The notes under the pieces were generated by a model, which saw only the letters and a program-made list of their open reading frames with translations, had not been told where the DNA came from and made no database searches. Below are positions 21,670 through 27,724 of a DNA stretch of 27,724 nucleotides, piece by piece. Both the position numbers and the translations under genes were made by a program. The stretch is taken from the NCBI GenBank assembly GCA_902778205.1, contig CACYWX010000002.1, forward strand, positions 1 through 27,724, given 5' to 3'. Each line of letters opens with the position of its first letter. The stretch's first letter is position 1. Source of the DNA: an uncultured Ruminococcus sp. (GTDB taxonomy: Bacteria > Bacillota > Clostridia > Oscillospirales > CAG-272).

Positions 21670-23040
21670 TTATACGTTCAAAACCGCCTCGCCCACCAGA
21701 TCGTAGTCCATGGCCTCGGTGATCTTCACGTCGATCATTTCGCCCTCGGCGATGCGGAGGTCCTTCCGGTTGGTGGAGAACCAGATCTTGCCGTCGATGT
21801 CCGCGGCCTCGGCGTAGCTCCGTCCGAAGTGGGAGCCGGCCACGGGATCCCAGCCCTCGCAGAGCACCCGGTACGTCTTCCCCACCCGGGATTTGTTATA
21901 GGCCTCGCTGACGGTGAGCTGGGCCTGCATGAGCAGATCGTACCGGTCCTGCTTCACCTGCTCGTCGATCTGATCCGGAAATTCCGCGGCGGGGGTGTCC
22001 TCCTCCTGAGAGTAGGTGAACGCGCCGAACCGCTCGAACTTCGCCTCCCGGATGAAATCGCACAGGGCGTTGAAGTCCTCCTCCGTCTCCCCGGGGAAGC
22101 CCACGATGGCAGTGGAGCGGAGCACCATGCCGGGGATGGTTCTGAGCTTCGCCACGGCATCCCGGATCATGGCGGCGTCTCCGTGCCGGTTCATGCGCCG
22201 GAGAATGGGGTCGGAGATGTGCTGGATCGGAATGTCGATGTACTTCACCACCCGGGGATTGTCCCGGATCTCCTTCACCAGCTCGTCCGTGATCTTGTCG
22301 GGATAGCAGTAGAGGAGCCGGATCCACGGGATGCTCGTGGCGTCGGTGATGCCCCGGATCAGCTCCGGCAGGGCGTACTCCCCGTAGAGGTCGATGCCGT
22401 AGGCGGAGGTGTCCTGTGCGATGAGGACCAGCTCCTTCACCCCCATGGCGTCGAGGGACGTGGCCTCCTCCACGATCTCCTTCATGGTCCTGCTGCGCAT
22501 TTTGCCCCGGATCATGGGGATGGCGCAGTAGGTGCACCGGTTGGAGCAGCCCTCGGCGATCTTCAGGTACGCCATGGCGTCGCCGGTGGTGATGACCCGT
22601 TCGCCGCCCAGCTCGGAGGTCTCCTTGTCGTCGAAGCAGGCGAACTTCTTCTTTTTGCCGCCCTTCTTCTCCGCGTTGTCCAGGACGGACTTCACGGCCT
22701 CGCCGACGCGGTGGATGGAGCCCACGCCCAAAACGGCGTCCACCTCGGGCAGCTCCTTCGTCACCTGATCCCGATACCGCTCGGCGAGACATCCGGTGAC
22801 GATGATCCCCTTCAGGCCGTTGTGCTTTTTCAGCCAGCCCAGGTCGATGATGTTGTCGATGGACTCCTTCTTCGCGCTCTCGATGAAGGCGCAGGTGTTG
22901 ACGATGACCACGTCCGCCTCGGTTTCCTCCGGGGTGATCTCGTAGCCCTCGTCCACCAGATGCCGGAGCATGATCTCCGTGTCGCAGAGGTTCTTCGAGC
23001 ATCCCAGGGAGACGAAGCCCACTTTCGCTTTCTTAGCCAT
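21670..23040 (-). CDS. rimO: ribosomal protein S12 methylthiotransferase RimO
   Basis: 456 residues in the standard order. The UPF0004 domain has SLGCSKNLCDTEIML, NTCAFIESAKKESID and TGCLAERY, giving the three cysteines of the auxiliary 4Fe-4S cluster. The radical SAM core has CSNRCTYCAIP with the CxxxCxxC motif, and a C-terminal TRAM domain follows. It adds a methylthio group to Asp88 of ribosomal protein S12. A lysine-rich stretch (KKGGKKKKFACFDDKE) between the first two domains is somewhat long. AAGGA lies 8 nt before the ATG. It starts 15 bp after the GH31 gene, an unusual upstream neighbour for rimO. Confidence 0.96.
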   Translation of the reverse strand: MAKKAKVGFVSLGCSKNLCDTEIMLRHLVDEGYEITPEETEADVVIVNTCAFIESAKKESIDNIIDLGWLKKHNGLKGIIVTGCLAERYRDQVTKELPEVDAVLGVGSIHRVGEAVKSVLDNAEKKGGKKKKFACFDDKETSELGGERVITTGDAMAYLKIAEGCSNRCTYCAIPMIRGKMRSRTMKEIVEEATSLDAMGVKELVLIAQDTSAYGIDLYGEYALPELIRGITDATSIPWIRLLYCYPDKITDELVKEIRDNPRVVKYIDIPIQHISDPILRRMNRHGDAAMIRDAVAKLRTIPGMVLRSTAIVGFPGETEEDFNALCDFIREAKFERFGAFTYSQEEDTPAAEFPDQIDEQVKQDRYDLLMQAQLTVSEAYNKSRVGKTYRVLCEGWDPVAGSHFGRSYAEAADIDGKIWFSTNRKDLRIAEGEMIDVKITEAMDYDLVGEAVLNV

Positions 23041-23055
23041 GTTTCAATCCTTTTC

Positions 23056-24789
23056 TTATCTCTTCACTCTTCTGTACACCGGGATCCCCTCGGCCTTCAC
23101 ATGGAGCTTTCCGTTCCCGACGCGCTCGCCGGTGAAGTAGTCCTCCCATTCGTCGGCGGCGGGAAGATACACGTCGCGCTCGTCCCCGGTCCCGGCCGCG
23201 ATGGGCGCCACCAGCAGATCGTCGCAGAAGAGGTATTCGTTGTCGATGTTGTAGGTCTCCGGATCGTCGGTGTAGTCCATGACCAGGGCCCGGACCGGCG
23301 GCTTTCCGGTTCTGTGGTATTTGTCGAAGGCCTCCTTCAGCATGGGGATCAGGCCCGCGCGGATCCGGAGCAGCTCCTTCACCTCGTCCTCGCATTCGTG
23401 GACCACCCACGGGATCCCGTCGTAGTTCCAGCCATTCACCAGGCACTGGACCGAGAACACCACGGCCTGCATGCGGCGGACGCACTCCTCCTTGGAATGG
23501 GCAGAGCGGAACTCAGGCGCCCAGAGGATGCCGGAGAAGCCGGAGTTCACCACGCCGCGGATGAAGTCCCGGTGATCATACAGGTCGCTGTACAGCACGA
23601 AGGGATAGGACGCCGCCAGAGCTCCCATCTGCCGCACCTCGCTGAGGGTCTGCCTGTCGCCCAGGGCGTCCATGACGGTCTTCACGTACAGGGTGCCGAA
23701 CAGGGAGTGGTACTGCATGCCGTCCAGACCGGAGGGGAATTCCGCGGACAGAGGGAAGGACCAGCCGCCGGTGTTGTCGCTGCTGTCGCACTCGTCCAGC
23801 TTGAAGCCGTCCACGCCGTGCTCCACCAGATTCTTCCGGGTGTAGTCGGCGAAGATCTTCCGGGCCTCGGGCGTTGCGAAATCCGGGACCACGCCGCCCC
23901 AGACCATCCAGTCCCCGGAGTACGGGGCGATGTCCCGGTAGAAGTCCGCGTCCGGATGGGTGAAGGCGTGCTCCCAGAGGTTGACGTGGTAGCCGCGGTC
24001 CCGCAGATAGGTCAGGAACCCGTCGGGATCCGGATAGCGGGCGCTCCACTTGTAGGTGCAGGAATAGGCGTGGGTTTGCCAGCCGGGCTCCAGGCCGATG
24101 ATGTCGCAGGGAATGTCGTTCTCGCGGAAGTAGTCGGCCACGGACTTGATCTTCTCCGCGTCCCAGCCGGTATAGCAGCGGTACAGCATGCCGAGCCCCC
24201 ATTCGGGCACCTCGGGGCCGCCGCCGGACAGCATGTTGTACTGGGAGACGATGTCGGTGATGCCGTCCCCCTCGATGACGTAAACGTCCACGCCCTTCGC
24301 CACGGGGATCCGCACGCTCATCCAGGCGGCGTTTTCCCGGCGGGCGGCGTAGAGGGCACTCTCCGAATCCGCGGCTCCTCCCTCGGACACGGGACCCTCC
24401 TCAGCCGGATCCGCTCCGCCGAACCAGGGGTTCTTCTGCTTGCCGCAGTAGAATTCGGCGTACCGGGCGGTGTCGAAATACATGCCGTAGCCCTTGTTGG
24501 TGACGAAGAAGGGGACGGGGGCATGACTCTCGCCGTTGGGCGTCACGGGGTCGGCGTTCACGTCCATTTTCAGCTTGCGGCCTCTGTGGCTGAACTGCTT
24601 CAGCTGAAGACCGAAGCCGAAGATCTGGCAGTCGTCCTCGATGGGGAATTCCAGCACGCAGCCGGAGGCGGTCTCCTTGAACAGGAAATTGGAGGCGGGA
24701 TAGCGGACCTCGCTCTCGCGGTAGTCGAAGCCGTCGCAGAACGCGGAGGGAACAAGGGCTTCCGGGGTTCCGAAGGTGAATTTTCTCAT
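23056..24789 (-). CDS. glycoside hydrolase family 31 enzyme
   Basis: 577 residues without a signal peptide, so cytoplasmic. Residues 1-180 are an N-terminal beta-sandwich (GFGLQLKQFSHRGRK). The barrel begins at VPEWGLGMLYRCYTG (about 194-208); DIIGLEPGWQ (229-238) is the strand 3 motif and GVDGFKLDECD carries the expected nucleophile Asp332. The acid/base is probably an Asp in YSDLYDHRDF (400-409), a departure from the usual RxxGDN form. It is shorter than typical alpha-glucosidases and lacks the C-terminal extension. The substrate could be an alpha-glucoside, alpha-xyloside or alpha-galactoside. AGGAG lies 6 nt before the ATG. It is the first gene after the promoter at 24878-24906, ahead of housekeeping genes. 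Confidence 0.85.
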   Translation of the reverse strand: MRKFTFGTPEALVPSAFCDGFDYRESEVRYPASNFLFKETASGCVLEFPIEDDCQIFGFGLQLKQFSHRGRKLKMDVNADPVTPNGESHAPVPFFVTNKGYGMYFDTARYAEFYCGKQKNPWFGGADPAEEGPVSEGGAADSESALYAARRENAAWMSVRIPVAKGVDVYVIEGDGITDIVSQYNMLSGGGPEVPEWGLGMLYRCYTGWDAEKIKSVADYFRENDIPCDIIGLEPGWQTHAYSCTYKWSARYPDPDGFLTYLRDRGYHVNLWEHAFTHPDADFYRDIAPYSGDWMVWGGVVPDFATPEARKIFADYTRKNLVEHGVDGFKLDECDSSDNTGGWSFPLSAEFPSGLDGMQYHSLFGTLYVKTVMDALGDRQTLSEVRQMGALAASYPFVLYSDLYDHRDFIRGVVNSGFSGILWAPEFRSAHSKEECVRRMQAVVFSVQCLVNGWNYDGIPWVVHECEDEVKELLRIRAGLIPMLKEAFDKYHRTGKPPVRALVMDYTDDPETYNIDNEYLFCDDLLVAPIAAGTGDERDVYLPAADEWEDYFTGERVGNGKLHVKAEGIPVYRRVKR

Positions 24790-24802
24790 GGCAGGCTCCT
24801 GA

Positions 24803-24828
24803 TTATTTCAATATCTTATTTCAATATC
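24803..24828. repeat. two 13-bp tandem repeats in the GH31 leader
   Basis: TTATTTCAATATC occurs twice without a gap or mismatch (24803-24815, 24816-24828), between the promoter and the ribosome binding site of the GH31 gene. Next to it a 6-bp hairpin (TTCCGC/GCGGAA, 24831-24848) lies in the same leader. It may be a regulator binding site or a chance duplication. Confidence 0.8.
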
Positions 24829-24877
24829 GTTTCCGCTTCGCGGCGGAAGGATATGGGATGCTCGCGGTACTGTGAAT

Positions 24878-24906
24878 ATTATACCGCCCGACGGGTGCAA
24901 AGTCAA
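24878..24906 (-). promoter_or_regulatory. SigA promoter of the GH31-rimO-pgsA operon
   Basis: Minus strand: TTGACT (24901-24906), a 17-bp spacer and a perfect TATAAT (24878-24883). The leader to the GH31 ATG is about 80 nt and holds the hairpin and the tandem repeat. No promoter of similar quality was seen for the divergent lipoprotein gene in 24907-25028. Confidence 0.88.
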
Positions 24907-25028
24907 GGGCACCCCGCAAGATCGGACGGGATCGGCGTGGCCTCGTCACCCTGCGGATGAAAAAAACGCTTCTCCGGAACCTTTCCGCAATCCGGACCGT
25001 CTAATCAAAAAAATGGGAGGGTAAAACC

Positions 25029-25574
25029 ATGAAGCGTCTGATCCGGTCCGCCGTCCTCCTTCTGTTCCTCTGCGCACCTCTTCTCCTGTCCGGATGCGCC
25101 GCGCCCTTTTCCTTCGTCCTCCGATGGGGCCCCGGCGGAAGCTCCTATGACAGCGCCTCCGGGATCCTCATCAAAACCACCGACGCCGCGTCTCCGGACC
25201 GGTTCCGCACCGTGCTGAGGCTTAGCCGGGAGGAGACCGCCGCCCTGTCCCGTCTGGCCGAAGCGGCGGAGCTCTCCGCCGTACCGGACGCCCCGGAGGC
25301 CTATGATCCCTTCTCTCCTCCCGGTAACGGTCCGCGCCTGTGGAGCAAGCCGGCGTTCTCCCTGGAGCTGGAGCTGAGAGACGAACGCGGCGTCAAGCGG
25401 ATCCGGTGTCCCAGCCTGCCCCCGGCGTTCTTCTCCCTGACCGAAGAGGATCTGCCGGAGCCTTACGATGAAACGGGAGAGGCCTTCTCCGCCCTGGTCC
25501 GCAGGATGCTCCTTGTGATCTTCGGCTCCGAGGAATGGTGCGCCCTCCCGGACTATGAGGTCCTGTATTCGTGA
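25029..25574 (+). CDS. hypothetical lipoprotein
   Basis: 181 residues. The N-terminus is a lipoprotein signal with lipobox LSGC. The rest is not recognised: SGILIKTTD, FRTVLRLSREETAALSRLAE and LELELRDERGVKRIRC alternate as in a small beta-rich domain with a helix. GGAGG lies about 8 nt before the ATG and codon use is like the neighbours, so the gene is likely real. It stands alone, divergent from GH31 and converging on clpB, with a strong hairpin after it. Confidence 0.8.
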   Translation: MKRLIRSAVLLLFLCAPLLLSGCAAPFSFVLRWGPGGSSYDSASGILIKTTDAASPDRFRTVLRLSREETAALSRLAEAAELSAVPDAPEAYDPFSPPGNGPRLWSKPAFSLELELRDERGVKRIRCPSLPPAFFSLTEEDLPEPYDETGEAFSALVRRMLLVIFGSEEWCALPDYEVLYS

Positions 25575-25612
25575 TGAAGGGCGGCTTATGCTTTCTTCTT
25601 CGCGCGAAAGAA

Positions 25613-25665
25613 GGGACTGCCGTATGAACTCTTCACAGGAGGAGCGATACGGCAGTCCCGTTTAT
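25613..25665. terminator. bidirectional terminator between the lipoprotein and clpB
   Basis: A perfect 13-bp stem (GGGACTGCCGTAT/ATACGGCAGTCCC, 25613-25625 and 25647-25659) with a 21-nt loop. The plus side continues GTTTATT and the minus side CTTCTTTC, both pyrimidine-rich. A smaller hairpin precedes it at about 25591-25613. It can stop both converging genes. Confidence 0.75.
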
Positions 25666-25703
25666 TCCTTTGTGTACAGCCGGATTTCAGCCGCTTGGCC
25701 GGA

Positions 25704-27724
<2,021 letters not shown>

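Noticed and set aside
20929..24960. 1343-codon open frame on the plus strand
   Set aside because: It lies antisense to pgsA, rimO and GH31, whose motifs are unmistakable. Long antisense frames are common with GC-rich codon use; its translation is rich in His, Val, Asp and Gly without domain motifs.

Overview
The window looks like a GC-rich chromosome segment from a Bacillota member, probably a gut or anaerobic Clostridia lineage. That placement is an inference. It rests on strong AGGAGG-type ribosome binding sites, five near-consensus SigA promoters that all have 17-bp spacers, a rimO-pgsA pair, a corrinoid-type methyl-THF methyltransferase, an electron-transfer flavoprotein, S-layer homology repeats and many lipoproteins. 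No phage, insertion sequence or CRISPR array was seen.

Left third (200-8525, minus strand): nine tightly packed genes read leftward from one consensus promoter at 8497-8525 to hairpins near 187 and 52. In transcription order they are an ATP-grasp ligase, an esterase, an HMA-SafE-cupredoxin membrane protein, a DUF2318 lipoprotein, a TcdA/ThiF-type enzyme, methylene-THF reductase, EtfB, EtfA and a methyl-THF:corrinoid methyltransferase. Four junctions are 4-bp ATGA overlaps or gaps below 10 bp. The only sizeable gap is 124 bp, between the TcdA-like gene and the reductase. The last four genes form a one-carbon redox module. In it an ETF appears to be the electron partner of a methylene-THF reductase that has no MetV subunit nearby. 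This is the most interesting candidate system here.

Gene graveyard (about 8560-9820): pieces of a sugar-ABC solute-binding protein, the C-terminus of a GyrI-like effector domain, the promoter, ribosome binding site and first codons of an AraC-type regulator, and a headless three-repeat S-layer homology tail are joined in different frames.

Middle (9826-19121): a LysR regulator faces away from a flavodoxin gene across two overlapping consensus promoters and a dyad operator. On the plus strand follow flavodoxin and an aldo-keto reductase (AKR), a terminator with a structured 320-bp noncoding stretch, then a run of an exported flavodoxin lipoprotein, a RibD-like reductase, a two-domain esterase lipoprotein, a second AKR, an esterase lipoprotein and an AKR lipoprotein. 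The theme is reductive and hydrolytic processing of an unknown substrate, partly on the cell surface. Two of the three AKRs carry Gly/His where NADPH-preferring relatives have Lys/Arg.

Right part (19205-27724): an ElaA-type acetyltransferase, tRNA-Ser(UGA), and a minus-strand operon of GH31 glycosidase, RimO, a small membrane protein, PgsA and an OGG1-type glycosylase, driven by a consensus promoter with a 13-bp tandem repeat in its leader. A small plus-strand lipoprotein then converges on a ClpB gene that runs off the right edge.
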